Assembly: GCF_018742245.1 (NCBI RefSeq)
Contig: NZ_CP036132.1
Span: forward strand, 4,893,001-4,957,000
DNA: 64,000 nt
Direction of reading: 5' to 3'
Origin: Bacillus mycoides
Lineage (GTDB): Bacteria > Bacillota > Bacilli > Bacillales > Bacillaceae_G
Under the pieces are notes generated by a model, which did no database searches, had not been told where the DNA came from, and saw only the letters and a program-made list of their open reading frames with translations. Below are positions 11,098 through 20,382 of the stretch, in pieces (position 1 is the stretch's first letter; every line of letters begins with the position of its first letter). A program made the position numbers and the translations under genes.

Positions 11098-11412
11098 CTA
11101 TCCTTTGAGCGTATCCATCTCATCTACATGAACTGTCGGGCGATTACGGTACAAAGCAATCAAAATCGCAAGACCTACCGCTGCCTCCGCTGCCGCTACA
11201 GACATCGTAAACAGCGAAAAAATTTGTCCTGTTAAATTCGGAAACAAGCCTAATTTACTAAACGCTACTAAATTTAAATTGGCCGCGTTAAGCATTAATT
11301 CGATACAAACTAGTACAATTACTGTATTTCGCTTTGTTAAAGCTCCAAATAAGCCGATGCAAAACAAAATAATCGCAAGTGTTAAATACGCAGAAGCTGG
11401 AACGCTACTCAT
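11098..11412 (-). CDS. nuoK: NADH-quinone oxidoreductase-like subunit K
   Basis: NuoK (104 residues) has three membrane helices, with the two conserved glutamates in helices 2 and 3 ([16 protein letters not shown] and [10 protein letters not shown]) that belong to the proton path. I chose the ATG at 11412-11410 because a GGAGAGGAGG ribosome site lies just upstream and because it gives the family length; a longer frame starting at 11445 would add 11 atypical residues. It overlaps the 3-prime end of nuoJ by 8 bases. Confidence 0.95.
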   Translation of the reverse strand: MSSVPASAYLTLAIILFCIGLFGALTKRNTVIVLVCIELMLNAANLNLVAFSKLGLFPNLTGQIFSLFTMSVAAAEAAVGLAILIALYRNRPTVHVDEMDTLKG

Positions 11413-11929
11413 GGGAATCCTCCTCTCCCTCATCCTTCTTCGCAAGGATAATCGCTCCTACAAGTGCTACAAGTAAAATAACTGAGGTTAACTCAAATGG
11501 AATAATATATTTTGAATAGAGAAGTGTACCGATTTGAAGTGTGTTGTTTTCATGGAGAGGTAAACTTCCTTGTGTGCTTTGATTTGAAAAATCGATACTA
11601 TTAACAGCGAAATACATAACTGCTCCAAATGCTACAACTGCAAAGAAGATAATCCATTTTCGAAGAGTAAGGCGCGATTCATTTTCCGCGTTATGTTTCG
11701 TTAACATAATGCCAAAAATCATAATAATAGTGATCGCACCAGAGTAAAGTAAAATTTGTGCAACTCCGATAAATTCGGCCGATAAGAGAAAATACAAACC
11801 TGCAATGCTAAGGAATGTAAGCACAAGGGCCAACATCATATGCATTACTTTCGTTAAATTCAGCATAAGAACACCGCCGATAATCGCAGACAAGGATAAT
11901 ATAAAGAAAGCTATAAACTCGCCATTCAT
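11405..11929 (-). CDS. nuoJ: NADH-quinone oxidoreductase-like subunit J
   Basis: NuoJ (174 residues) is a five-helix membrane subunit at the hinge of the membrane arm. The conserved [18 protein letters not shown] helix 3, with the pi-bulge region, is clear, followed by a charged tail. It overlaps nuoI by four bases (ATGA) and the start of nuoK by eight, consistent with coupled translation. Confidence 0.95.
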   Translation of the reverse strand: MNGEFIAFFILSLSAIIGGVLMLNLTKVMHMMLALVLTFLSIAGLYFLLSAEFIGVAQILLYSGAITIIMIFGIMLTKHNAENESRLTLRKWIIFFAVVAFGAVMYFAVNSIDFSNQSTQGSLPLHENNTLQIGTLLYSKYIIPFELTSVILLVALVGAIILAKKDEGEEDSHE

Positions 11930-12345
11930 GCTTTATTCTCCTTCCTGACGTTCTCGTCGTTCTCGTCAAGCCACTGCAAATTTTTAAATAAATCATCACG
12001 TGAATACTCTGCGAGTTCAAAGTTATTTGTCATTACAATCGCCTCTGTCGGGCAAACTTCTGTACATAAATCGCAAAGAATACAAATTTCAAAATTAATA
12101 TCGTACGTGTCGATAATTTTTCCTTTTTTCGTGGGATCAGGATGTTTTTTTCCCGTTAATTGAATGCAATCTGTCGGACAAATGTTGGAACACTGATTAC
12201 AGACAATACATTTCTCTGGATAAAACTTTTGAATACCCCGAAAGCGGTCTGGTAATGGCAACGGTTGATTCGGATAATCATACGTCACCTTTTTCTTACT
12301 CAAATTACTAAGCGTATATTTTAACCCTTTAAATAGTCCTTTCAT
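11926..12345 (-). CDS. nuoI: NADH-quinone oxidoreductase-like subunit I, 4Fe-4S ferredoxin
   Basis: NuoI (139 residues) carries the N6a and N6b 4Fe-4S clusters in the peripheral arm. Cluster cysteines are at 46, 49, 52, 56 and 88, 91, 94, 98 in two CxxCxxCxxxCP motifs (CIVCNQCSNICP, CILCDLCTEVCP). Because NuoEFG are not encoded in this operon, these clusters would accept electrons from an unidentified donor and pass them to NuoB. It sits between nuoH and nuoJ. Confidence 0.95.
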   Translation of the reverse strand: MKGLFKGLKYTLSNLSKKKVTYDYPNQPLPLPDRFRGIQKFYPEKCIVCNQCSNICPTDCIQLTGKKHPDPTKKGKIIDTYDINFEICILCDLCTEVCPTEAIVMTNNFELAEYSRDDLFKNLQWLDENDENVRKENKA

Positions 12346-12370
12346 CTCTTACTGGCACCCCCTTTATAGA

Positions 12371-13372
12371 TTAGAAGAATAGCTCCTTAATCAATGCCGT
12401 TAAGAAAATATTTGCAAGCGCGATCGGTAATAATACTTTCCAGCCAAACTCCATTAACTGGTCACCTCTTATACGCGGGAACGTAACGCGGAACCAAATT
12501 AATAGAAAGACCACACTGCTGAATTTCAAAGCAAACCATACGGCTCCTGGAATAAATCCAAGGAACATAACTGGATTCCATCCGCCTAAAAAGAGTACTG
12601 TAATTAAAGATGCCATTCCGAAGAAATATACATACTCTGAAAGCATGAAAAACGCCCAGCGAAACCCCGAATATTCCGTATGGTATCCTGAAACAAGTTC
12701 TGACTCCGCTTCGGGTAAATCAAACGGTGTCCTATTTAACTCTGCAACTGCCGCGATTAAGAAAATGACGAAACCGATTGGCTGTGCGAAAATGTACCAT
12801 ACCTTCTCTTGCGCCGCTACAATTTCATTTAAATTAAGGCTACCAGCTAACAAAACGACGCCAATTACACTCATCACAAGTGGAATCTCATAAGAAATCA
12901 TTTGCGCCGCCGCACGCATCCCTCCTAAAAGGGAATATTTATTATTTGATGCCCATCCCCCAGTTACAACTCCGATCGTCGTAATCCCAGAAACAGCAAT
13001 GTAATACAGTAACCCTACGCCAATATCCGCGAACTGAAATTTATCAGTAAACGGGATAACCGCAAGCACCATAAATGCTGGTGCGAATGCAATAACAGGC
13101 GCTAATATAAACAACGGTTTATCAGCAGCTTTCGGGATGCTATCTTCTTTTAATAACAGTTTCAAAACATCAGCTACCGTTTGGAGTAAACCGAACCGGC
13201 CCCCAACTTGGTTTGGCCCAATCCGTCCTTGCATAAATCCCATCACTTTCCGTTCTGCCAAAATACCGTATGTAACGAAGCCAAGGACTGCAAATAATAG
13301 AAGCACCGCTAACCCGAAAAAAATGAAGAAATTCGTCCAGCTTGAAGGTGATTGTAAGAGTGTCTCAATCAT
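12371..13372 (-). CDS. nuoH: NADH-quinone oxidoreductase-like subunit H
   Basis: NuoH (333 residues) is the membrane subunit that closes the quinone chamber and links it to the proton channels. About eight helices are visible, with the conserved MGFMQGRIGPNQVG loop and the acidic AELNRTPFDLPEAESELVSG quinone-site loop. The start codon overlaps the nuoD stop by one base (TAATG), so translation is coupled. Confidence 0.95.
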   Translation of the reverse strand: MIETLLQSPSSWTNFFIFFGLAVLLLFAVLGFVTYGILAERKVMGFMQGRIGPNQVGGRFGLLQTVADVLKLLLKEDSIPKAADKPLFILAPVIAFAPAFMVLAVIPFTDKFQFADIGVGLLYYIAVSGITTIGVVTGGWASNNKYSLLGGMRAAAQMISYEIPLVMSVIGVVLLAGSLNLNEIVAAQEKVWYIFAQPIGFVIFLIAAVAELNRTPFDLPEAESELVSGYHTEYSGFRWAFFMLSEYVYFFGMASLITVLFLGGWNPVMFLGFIPGAVWFALKFSSVVFLLIWFRVTFPRIRGDQLMEFGWKVLLPIALANIFLTALIKELFF

Positions 13373-14472
13373 TAGCCGTCAACCTCCCCAAGTACAATAT
13401 CAACCCCACCTAAAATCGTAATTAAATTGGCGATATTTTCACCTTTCAATAATTTCGGTAGGATTTGCAAATTATAAAAAGACGGTCTACGAAATTTCAA
13501 ACGGTACGGCTCTTTCTTTCCATCACTAGCAATATAACAGCCAATCTCCCCGCGTGGTGACTCTATACGGACGAATGCTTCTCCCTTAGGTGCCTTAATA
13601 ATTTTCGGGACTTTCGCCAGTACAGCGCCGTCTTTCGGGAACTGCTCGGCTGCTTGCTCAATAATTTTCAATGACTCCTCAATTTCCTCCATCCGGCAAA
13701 CGTAGCGATCCCAAGCATCTCCCACGCCCCCAACAGGAACATCAAAGTCAAAACGATCATAAATAGAATACGGCTCATCTTTACGAAGATCCCATTTTAC
13801 CCCCGTGCACCGTAAATTCGCTCCGCTTAAAGAATATGAAATCGCCTCTTCGGCGTTATATACGCCAACGCCTTTCACACGATTTAAGAAAATTTCATTT
13901 CCGCTAACGAGATCGTGGTAACCTGCCAATTGCTCTCTCATATATGGAACAAACTCTTTCACCTTTTCAATCCAGCCGTCTGGCGCATCCCACTTCACGC
14001 CGCCGACTCTCATATAGTTGAAAGTAAGCCTTGCACCGCACAATTCAGTTAATAAATTTATAATCATCTCTCGTTCACGAAAGGCGTATAGAAACGGGCT
14101 AACCGCTCCTATATCAAGCAAGTTCGTTCCCCACCAGACGAGATGACTCGCAACTCTCCCAAGTTCCATCGCAAGCACCCGTAAATATTCAGCACGCTCC
14201 GGAATCTCAAGATCCATCATCGTCTCTACAGCATGGCAAAGGACGTAATTATTCGTCATTGCTGATAAATAGTCCATTCGATCTGTATACGGGATAATTT
14301 GCGTATATTGCAAGCTCTCAGCAATCTTTTCTGTTCCGCGATGCAAATATCCAATAACTGGTGTAGCCTCTTTAATAATTTCTCCGTCAATCTTAATTAC
14401 AAGCCGAAACACACCATGTGTACTCGGATGTTGCGGTCCTACATTTAAGAGCATCTCTTCCGTACGGATCAC
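13372..14472 (-). CDS. nuoD: NADH-quinone oxidoreductase-like subunit D
   Basis: NuoD (366 residues) is the 49-kDa-type quinone-site subunit related to the NiFe-hydrogenase large subunit. The GPQHPSTHG loop near the N-terminus contains the quinone-binding histidine; the DRMDYLSAM and C-terminal DIVLGEVDG motifs are also present. It is separate from NuoC, not fused as in enterobacteria, with only three bases between them. Confidence 0.95.
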   Translation of the reverse strand: MIRTEEMLLNVGPQHPSTHGVFRLVIKIDGEIIKEATPVIGYLHRGTEKIAESLQYTQIIPYTDRMDYLSAMTNNYVLCHAVETMMDLEIPERAEYLRVLAMELGRVASHLVWWGTNLLDIGAVSPFLYAFREREMIINLLTELCGARLTFNYMRVGGVKWDAPDGWIEKVKEFVPYMREQLAGYHDLVSGNEIFLNRVKGVGVYNAEEAISYSLSGANLRCTGVKWDLRKDEPYSIYDRFDFDVPVGGVGDAWDRYVCRMEEIEESLKIIEQAAEQFPKDGAVLAKVPKIIKAPKGEAFVRIESPRGEIGCYIASDGKKEPYRLKFRRPSFYNLQILPKLLKGENIANLITILGGVDIVLGEVDG

Positions 14473-14475
14473 AAG

Positions 14476-15756
14476 CTACACCTCCACATCATACGGTTCA
14501 TAATCTTTCCTAAGCGGATACCCTACCCAATCATCTGGCATTAAAATGCGAGATAAATTAGGATGACCTTCAAATACAATACCGAGCAAATCATACGCTT
14601 CACGCTCCGGCCAATCTGCCCCTTTCCAAAGCGGCGTCACCGATTCTACTTGCGGCGCTTCCCTATCCAGCTTTACCTTCACTGCTACTGACTGTTTCTT
14701 TCCATATGAAAATAAATGAACATACACTTCCATATGTGTCACAAAATCCGTCGCATGTAGCTCTGACATATAATCAAAAGCAAGTCCCTCATGGAATCGT
14801 AGCAATTCCATCACTTCATAATATTTTGAAGGCTCCACCACAAGCGTTGGAACATCTTTTGAAAGCTTATTAATATAGGAATCTACTAATGCATATTCCC
14901 CTATCTTCTCCTTAACAATCTCCACATAGCGATTTAAATATGGTTGGTTAACTGATGGTTCTTCCTGCTGCGGTTCATCTTCTATCTTATTTACAGCTCC
15001 CTTTGCCCTTGCCGCAGCAGCGGCTTTCGCTTTCGCGGCTGCAATTGCCTTCGCTTTGTCATCTCCAGAATCCCCATCACCTTGTGAGGCTTTTGCTTTC
15101 GCCAACGCTGCCGCTTTTGCTTTTGCAGCTGCTACAGCCTTTGCCTTCGCTTTGACTTTTTCTTCGTCCGTTACTTCTTCGTTTCCTTCTCGCTTCTGCT
15201 TCGCTAATGCCGCTGCTTTCGCTTTGGCGGCTGCTGCGGCTTTCGCCTTCGCTTTGACTTTTTCTTCGTCCGTTACTTCTTCGTTCCCTTCTCGTTTTTG
15301 CTTCGCTAATGCCGCTGCTTTCGCTTTGGCGGCTGCTGCTTTCGCTTTGGCGGCTGCTGCGGCTTTCGCCTTCGCTTTGACTTTTTCTTCGTCCGTTACT
15401 TCTTCGTTTCCTTCTCGCTTCTGCTTCGCTAATGCCGCTGCTTTTGCTTTGGCGGCTGCTGCGGCTTTCGCCTTCGCTTTGACTTTTTCTTCATCCGTTA
15501 CTCCTTCGTTTCCTTCTCGCTTTTGCTTCGCTAATGCCGCTGCTTTCGCTTTGGCGGCTGCTGCGGCTTTCGCCTTCGCTTCTTCTACATTAATCCCCTT
15601 ATCTTTTGGTAGCGCTTTCTCTTTTTCTCGATGTTCTCCTTCAAGTTTAGACATTTCCGCCTCATGTTTCGCAGCAAGACGTTTTCGCGCTTCCTCTTTC
15701 GCATGACGGGCTGCTTCTCTTTTCATACTTTCTAAGTCTTTATTTGGATCACTCAT
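14476..15756 (-). CDS. nuoC: NADH-quinone oxidoreductase-like subunit C with Ala/Lys repeat extension
   Basis: NuoC forms part of the peripheral arm beneath NuoD. The conserved domain occupies residues about 275-426 and includes the family signature [19 protein letters not shown]. Residues 1 to about 262 are unusual: a charged coiled-coil-like start is followed by tandem 34-residue units built on [20 protein letters not shown] and [11 protein letters not shown], making the protein roughly twice the usual size. The repeats are in frame and highly similar at DNA level, so they likely expand and contract by slippage. It overlaps nuoB by four bases. The extension is expected to be soluble, helical and strongly basic. 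Confidence 0.93.
   Translation of the reverse strand: MSDPNKDLESMKREAARHAKEEARKRLAAKHEAEMSKLEGEHREKEKALPKDKGINVEEAKAKAAAAAKAKAAALAKQKREGNEGVTDEEKVKAKAKAAAAAKAKAAALAKQKREGNEEVTDEEKVKAKAKAAAAAKAKAAAAKAKAAALAKQKREGNEEVTDEEKVKAKAKAAAAAKAKAAALAKQKREGNEEVTDEEKVKAKAKAVAAAKAKAAALAKAKASQGDGDSGDDKAKAIAAAKAKAAAAARAKGAVNKIEDEPQQEEPSVNQPYLNRYVEIVKEKIGEYALVDSYINKLSKDVPTLVVEPSKYYEVMELLRFHEGLAFDYMSELHATDFVTHMEVYVHLFSYGKKQSVAVKVKLDREAPQVESVTPLWKGADWPEREAYDLLGIVFEGHPNLSRILMPDDWVGYPLRKDYEPYDVEV
14976..15594 (-). repeat. Tandem coding repeats in nuoC
   Basis: About five copies of a roughly 102-base unit (34 codons) lie head to tail within nuoC; one unit carries an extra seven codons (AAAAKAK). The first and last are degenerate. 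The unit is rich in GCT/GCC alanine and AAG/AAA lysine codons, and adjacent units differ at only a few bases. Confidence 0.9.
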
Positions 15757-16271
15757 TTATTCGTCACCTGCTTCCCGGTCCTCGCCTCGTAACGAATTTT
15801 TTCTTTTAATTTATTAATTCCATAAATTAAAGCAGCAGGATTTGGAGGGCATCCAGGAATATACACATCAACTGGTACAATTTGATCTACACCTTTCACA
15901 ACAGCATACGAATTCACATACGGACCACCGGCTGTTGCACAAGACCCCATCGCAATTACCCACTTTGGTTCAGGCATTTGATCATATAAGCGCCGAACAA
16001 TAGGCGCCATTTTCTTCGTTACCGTTCCTGACACAATCATGACATCTGATTGTCTTGGTGAAGTCCGAAAAAATGACCCAAATCGATCTAAATCGTAATG
16101 TGATGAGCCTACTCCCATCATTTCAATCGCACAGCATGCCAGTCCAAATGTCATCGGCCATAAAGAGTTGCTCCGCGCCCATCCCTTCAACTGTTCCAAT
16201 GTAGAAAAAAAGATATTTCTTTCTAATTCCGCTCGATCCCGCGGGTGTAATTCCTCAAAATTTATAACCAT
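15753..16271 (-). CDS. nuoB: NADH-quinone oxidoreductase-like subunit B
   Basis: NuoB (172 residues) binds terminal cluster N2, which reduces quinone. The ligands Cys46-Cys47 (GLACCAIE), Cys111 (GSCATAGG) and Cys141 (PGCPPNP) are intact. I chose the ATG at 16271-16269, with AGAAGGTG five bases upstream and the canonical MVINFEEL start; a TTG seven codons earlier is less likely. It overlaps nuoA by 10 bases and nuoC by 4. Confidence 0.95.
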   Translation of the reverse strand: MVINFEELHPRDRAELERNIFFSTLEQLKGWARSNSLWPMTFGLACCAIEMMGVGSSHYDLDRFGSFFRTSPRQSDVMIVSGTVTKKMAPIVRRLYDQMPEPKWVIAMGSCATAGGPYVNSYAVVKGVDQIVPVDVYIPGCPPNPAALIYGINKLKEKIRYEARTGKQVTNK

Positions 16272-16630
16272 TGTAACACCTTCTTTTTCCAAGCATACGC
16301 TAATCCAACTAGCAACATCACAACAAAAATGAGCATTTCAATCAGTGCAAATAAACCCAGCTTGTCATATGCAACAGCCCATGGGTATAAAAATAAAGTT
16401 TCTACATCAAAGATGACGAACAATAAAGCGAAAATATAATAACGAGCATGAAACCGAATATTTGCATCATGAAAAGGCTCAATTCCACTCTCATACGTCG
16501 TCGCTTTCGCTGCACTCGGTTTATTTGGACGCAGCATTTTTCCTAATGTAAGAGCCACTACCGGCAGCAATATACCTAATAGCAAGAAAATCAAAACGAT
16601 CATATAACTATTTTCATATACACTTGCCAT
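16262..16630 (-). CDS. nuoA: NADH-quinone oxidoreductase-like subunit A
   Basis: NuoA (122 residues) is a three-helix membrane subunit at the junction with the peripheral arm. The conserved loop cysteine region normally reading KxxPYECG is here [16 protein letters not shown], and [16 protein letters not shown] with its acidic residues is intact. It is the first gene of the operon; a candidate SigA promoter lies about 110 bases upstream. Confidence 0.95.
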   Translation of the reverse strand: MASVYENSYMIVLIFLLLGILLPVVALTLGKMLRPNKPSAAKATTYESGIEPFHDANIRFHARYYIFALLFVIFDVETLFLYPWAVAYDKLGLFALIEMLIFVVMLLVGLAYAWKKKVLQWL

Positions 16631-16740
16631 TGTGAAACCCTCCCCCCTGAATTAAGAACAAGTTCACATAGTAAACAATATGTCTTACTTGCATTATTTA
16701 TTATTTTTAAATTTTTCTAAATAATGCAACTATTTAATTC

Positions 16741-16770
16741 ATTATAGCAAACTTCAAATTCCTATGTCGA
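16741..16770 (-). promoter_or_regulatory. Candidate SigA promoter of the nuo operon
   Basis: On the minus strand TCGACA (16770-16765) and TATAAT (16746-16741) are separated by 18 bases, upstream of nuoA with an approximately 100-base leader. Confidence 0.65.
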
Positions 16771-16818
16771 TATATTGGGAACAGAAACAACAATTAATAC
16801 TTACTGAGCAAATCTATT

Positions 16819-16846
16819 TTTACAACTCATAATAAATGTGTAAAAT
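16819..16846 (+). promoter_or_regulatory. Candidate promoter of the GGDEF-EAL gene
   Basis: TTTACA and TAAAAT are separated by 16 bases, about 60 bases before the ribosome site at 16900-16908. The match is moderate in AT-rich DNA. Confidence 0.4.
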
Positions 16847-16913
16847 AAATATAGAAGTTCTATATGTTTTTCAAGCAATCCTAAAAAACATAAACTACAA
16901 AAAGGTGGTTCTT

Positions 16914-16937
16914 ATGTATATACAGTGGGTGATATAA
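16914..16937 (+). CDS. Seven-residue leader ORF abutting the GGDEF-EAL gene
   Basis: ATG at 16914 encodes MYIQWVI and stops with TAA at 16935-16937, directly before the ATG of the GGDEF-EAL gene. The strong ribosome site AAAGGTGG is five bases before this ATG, whereas the downstream ATG has only a weak GGGTG. The main gene cannot start earlier because the same TAA is in its frame. Translation of the main gene may therefore depend on termination-reinitiation. Whether the peptide is made is not shown by sequence. Confidence 0.45.
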   Translation: MYIQWVI

Positions 16938-19667
16938 ATGAAAAAACAAACACATGTAAGTATTCTAATAAGCATTGCATTGTTGTATATAACTATTCAT
17001 TACGTATCAATGCCTTTTTTATATGAATACGCACTTCCATTTCAAATATTAACTGGAATAAGTACCATATTAATTGATATTACAATTTGTAGTTATATAT
17101 TTTACTTTTCCAATATGAAACAAGGGTTAGCTCGTTTATTTTGGATGATATTAACTATCGGATCTTTCTCTTATTTTATCGGCGATATAGTAGTTTCTTA
17201 TCAACGCTTAATTTTGCATGACTACTATACATTCGTTGATCCATCAGACTTTTTTTACTTATTATTTTTAATTAGCTTTGCATTTGCCTTTCTATATGAA
17301 ATTATTTATGGCCGAGACTTATTGGAGCAGCTTTTTACGATATGTGATATTTGTATTATTGTTACAGCTCAATTTACTTTAAGCTACTATTTGCTTATTG
17401 AAAGAACCATTCATATTTTTACAACATCATATATCGACATGTTTGTTCAACTCACGTATCCAATGGCTGATTTACTCTTTCTTTTAATAGGAATCAACCT
17501 CTTATTCAGGCCATTATTCTTACTACCAAAACAAGTTGGTGCTCTTCTTGGCAGCTCTTTAATTTTGTATGCTACTACGGATGCTATTTATGCTTATATC
17601 AAATACTTCCAGCCCGAGCACTCTATGTTCACAGTTGCCCCATTATATCAAGTAACCCTAGTATTAGTAGCAATCGCTTGTATACTTCACACAAAAGAGC
17701 CTGAAAAACAAGAACAAGTATTACTAACACCTCAAGTGGGTGAATCAATCCGATTATCATTACCGTATATTTCTGTAGTGATGCTTATTGTTTTTATATT
17801 GGTCGAAAATGTTTTTGCACCTATAGTAGTAATTGGACTTATAGTAACTTTCGCCTTCGTTCTCATACGCCATACGTTAGTTCGAAGACAAAATAAAATA
17901 TTATTGCTAGCACAAATGCAATTCAGCTTAGAACTCGAGAAACAAATCGAACTACGTACAGAAGATTTAGTAGAACAAAAAAATGAGTTATATCATAACC
18001 AACAAATGTTTAAATCTTTATACGAGCATCATCCAGATCCAATTTTCACATTAGATTTGTACGGTAATTTCCTCAATGTGAACAACGCTGGAACTACTTT
18101 ACTCGGTTATCAAACGAATGAATTATTAAACCAACCATACTATTCACTTATGTATGAAGAAGATTTGGAAGAGATCATTAATGCCTTTCGTCACGTTAAA
18201 AAAGGGAAATCTATTTCTTTAGAAATACGGGCATATCATAAAAATAGAGATATTTACTACTTGCATGTTACAGCTGTTCCCATCTTTTTAAAGGAACATA
18301 TTTCTGGGGCCTATTTAATGATTAAAGATATTACAGAAAGCAAGCATCAACAAGAACAAATTAATTTCCTAGCATATCACGATACTTTAACGGAACTTGC
18401 AAATCGCCGTTCATTTCATCAGCAGTTAGAAGAAGCAATTGCACGAGCACAAATATCGAAAAGACCTTTTGCTGTTATGTTTCTAGACCTAGATCGCTTT
18501 AAAGTTATTAATGATACACTCGGTCACCGGGTAGGAGATCTCTTATTAATTGCAGTAGCAAAAAGGCTCGAACGAATATCAACACAGAATATGAAACTTG
18601 CTCGACTAGCTGGGGATGAGTTCACAATCCTTATCGAAAATTATCAAAAAAGGACAGATGTAAAAAGGATAGCTGATATGATTGTAGTAGCCATGAACGA
18701 ACCATTCGAAATCGAAAATCAACATTTACGAATCTCACCTAGTATCGGGATTGCCATATACCCTGAAGCAGGAGAAGACCCACTATCTATTTTACAACAT
18801 GCCGATATGGCCATGTATGAGGCAAAAAATAAAGGGAAAAATCGTAGCTCTCTTTACACGAAAGAACTATATAAGAAAATGGAACGTAAAGCTCGAATCG
18901 AAAAAGATTTGCCACTCGCTTTAGTAAACAACGAATTTTATCTCGTCTATCAACCACAAATTGATACGACAACAAATAAAATTATCGGTGCTGAAGCATT
19001 AATACGTTGGAAACATCCACTATTAGGTGACATTTCACCATGTGAGTTCATTCCAATTGTGGAAGAGACTCCGCAGGTCATCCCACTTGGACATTGGGTG
19101 CTACAAGAATCTTGTCGTCAACTAAAAATATGGCAAAGTTTTGGATACACAAACTTAAAAATGAGTGTCAATTTATCAGCGAAAGAATTTACACAAAATC
19201 AATTCATCGAAAATATTTCACGAATACTAAAGGACGTAAAGATTGACCCGAAAGATGTAACACTTGAACTAACAGAACGAATTGCGATGATTGATGAAAA
19301 GGAAACATTATCGAGACTAAAGCAATTAAAAGAATATGGTATTCAAACGTCCCTTGATGACTTCGGTACCGGCTACTCTTCTCTTGCTTATTTATCAATT
19401 TTCCCTATCGATACATTAAAGGTACCAAAAGAATTTACACAACTAGCCGATCATCGACCTGAAGAGAGAGCCATCGTTTCCACTATCCTTTCTCTTGCAA
19501 ATACTTTAAATCTCTCTGTCGTTGCTGAAGGAATTGAAACAGAAAAACAGCTTAAGTTTCTGCAAAAAAACAACTGTAAATACATGCAAGGTTACTATTT
19601 CAGTAAACCTCTAACGAGTAAACAGTTTATAAAATTTTTACAAAAAACACCCAGTATGAACCAATAG
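16938..19667 (+). CDS. Membrane PAS-GGDEF-EAL cyclic-di-GMP enzyme
   Basis: This 909-residue protein combines about eight or more membrane helices (residues 1-315), a short coiled coil (about 325-355), a PAS domain (about 356-470), a GGDEF domain (about 475-635) and an EAL domain (about 650-905). GGDEF domains make cyclic di-GMP and EAL domains hydrolyse it. The cyclase motif reads AGDEF (558-562), a tolerated variant, and no RxxD inhibitory site precedes it. The EAL domain keeps EAL (685-687), VNLSA, ELTE, DDFGTGYSS and AEGIET, but reads LKVP where LKID is usual. Both activities are plausible. The gene is divergent from nuo and likely governs motility or biofilm, as in other Bacillus members. 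Confidence 0.9.
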   Translation: MKKQTHVSILISIALLYITIHYVSMPFLYEYALPFQILTGISTILIDITICSYIFYFSNMKQGLARLFWMILTIGSFSYFIGDIVVSYQRLILHDYYTFVDPSDFFYLLFLISFAFAFLYEIIYGRDLLEQLFTICDICIIVTAQFTLSYYLLIERTIHIFTTSYIDMFVQLTYPMADLLFLLIGINLLFRPLFLLPKQVGALLGSSLILYATTDAIYAYIKYFQPEHSMFTVAPLYQVTLVLVAIACILHTKEPEKQEQVLLTPQVGESIRLSLPYISVVMLIVFILVENVFAPIVVIGLIVTFAFVLIRHTLVRRQNKILLLAQMQFSLELEKQIELRTEDLVEQKNELYHNQQMFKSLYEHHPDPIFTLDLYGNFLNVNNAGTTLLGYQTNELLNQPYYSLMYEEDLEEIINAFRHVKKGKSISLEIRAYHKNRDIYYLHVTAVPIFLKEHISGAYLMIKDITESKHQQEQINFLAYHDTLTELANRRSFHQQLEEAIARAQISKRPFAVMFLDLDRFKVINDTLGHRVGDLLLIAVAKRLERISTQNMKLARLAGDEFTILIENYQKRTDVKRIADMIVVAMNEPFEIENQHLRISPSIGIAIYPEAGEDPLSILQHADMAMYEAKNKGKNRSSLYTKELYKKMERKARIEKDLPLALVNNEFYLVYQPQIDTTTNKIIGAEALIRWKHPLLGDISPCEFIPIVEETPQVIPLGHWVLQESCRQLKIWQSFGYTNLKMSVNLSAKEFTQNQFIENISRILKDVKIDPKDVTLELTERIAMIDEKETLSRLKQLKEYGIQTSLDDFGTGYSSLAYLSIFPIDTLKVPKEFTQLADHRPEERAIVSTILSLANTLNLSVVAEGIETEKQLKFLQKNNCKYMQGYYFSKPLTSKQFIKFLQKTPSMNQ

Positions 19668-19686
19668 TTCACACTGGGTGTTTTTT
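19644..19686. terminator. Shared bidirectional terminator
   Basis: AACACCCAGT... pairs with ...ACTGGGTGTT over about 16 bp with one mismatch. T-runs follow on both strands, serving the GGDEF-EAL gene and the convergent DUF975 gene; the stem contains the GGDEF-EAL stop codon. Confidence 0.85.
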
Positions 19687-20338
19687 AAAGTGTTGGAATT
19701 TTTTTTTCGTAATATTCCTCTGCAATCTCTTCGTAAAAAGCTGCTGCTGTTGTATAAAAATATGGAATCAACCATAAAAATCCAATCCCTAATGTAATAC
19801 AACTTAATATAAACCAACCAATAAAACTTAAACATAAAATGAAATACTCCATCTTATGTCCAGCCATCATACGACGACTTTCTGTAATAGCTTGATTTAT
19901 TGAATACTCAGGATGATCATTTATAATAAAATACGTCATCGCATAAGAAAATGATTTAATAATGCCTGGAATAATAAATAGTAAGCACCATAAGAAAATA
20001 TAAATGTTTACTACTATATATAATAAAAATGACTTTATAAACTTACTTCCTTCTGTAAACCATCTGAATATATGCCCAATACGCGCTTCTTTTTCACGAA
20101 TTATATGTAGCGCTAAACAATAACCCCCCAGCGTTAAAGGCCCCACCAGCAATATTGTAATAACCTCTATTGAAAGTGAGCTATTCACTTCTTTCCACTC
20201 CCAAACCTGAGAGAGAATGAACTGAATACTAAAACTAAAAACTGAAGTAAGAATCGAAATAAGTAATGTTGCCCCAACAGCTAAGCCCCATTTTCCTTCT
20301 AGTGAATCTAGCGCTTCTCCTTTTAAATCACTAATCAT
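19685..20338 (-). CDS. DUF975 integral membrane protein (distal copy)
   Basis: A 217-residue protein with about six hydrophobic helices. The N-terminal motif MISDLKGEALDSLEGKWGLA and the conserved YAMTYFIINDHPEYSINQAI and GHKMEYFILCLSFIGW segments are hallmarks of family DUF975, whose function is unknown. It lies 44 bases downstream of a clear paralogue, suggesting tandem duplication and a two-gene operon. Confidence 0.85.
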   Translation of the reverse strand: MISDLKGEALDSLEGKWGLAVGATLLISILTSVFSFSIQFILSQVWEWKEVNSSLSIEVITILLVGPLTLGGYCLALHIIREKEARIGHIFRWFTEGSKFIKSFLLYIVVNIYIFLWCLLFIIPGIIKSFSYAMTYFIINDHPEYSINQAITESRRMMAGHKMEYFILCLSFIGWFILSCITLGIGFLWLIPYFYTTAAAFYEEIAEEYYEKKIPTL

Positions 20339-20382
20339 AATTAGCCTCCAATACGTAACAATTCTATTAGTATAGCATGTTC

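Noticed and set aside
14976..15594. Possible CRISPR array
   Set aside because: Units are contiguous, in frame and lack unique spacers.
15056..15706. Plus-strand 216-codon frame rich in Phe and Ala
   Set aside because: It is the antisense of the nuoC coding repeats; periodic GCT/GCC codons keep that frame open. No ribosome site or family.
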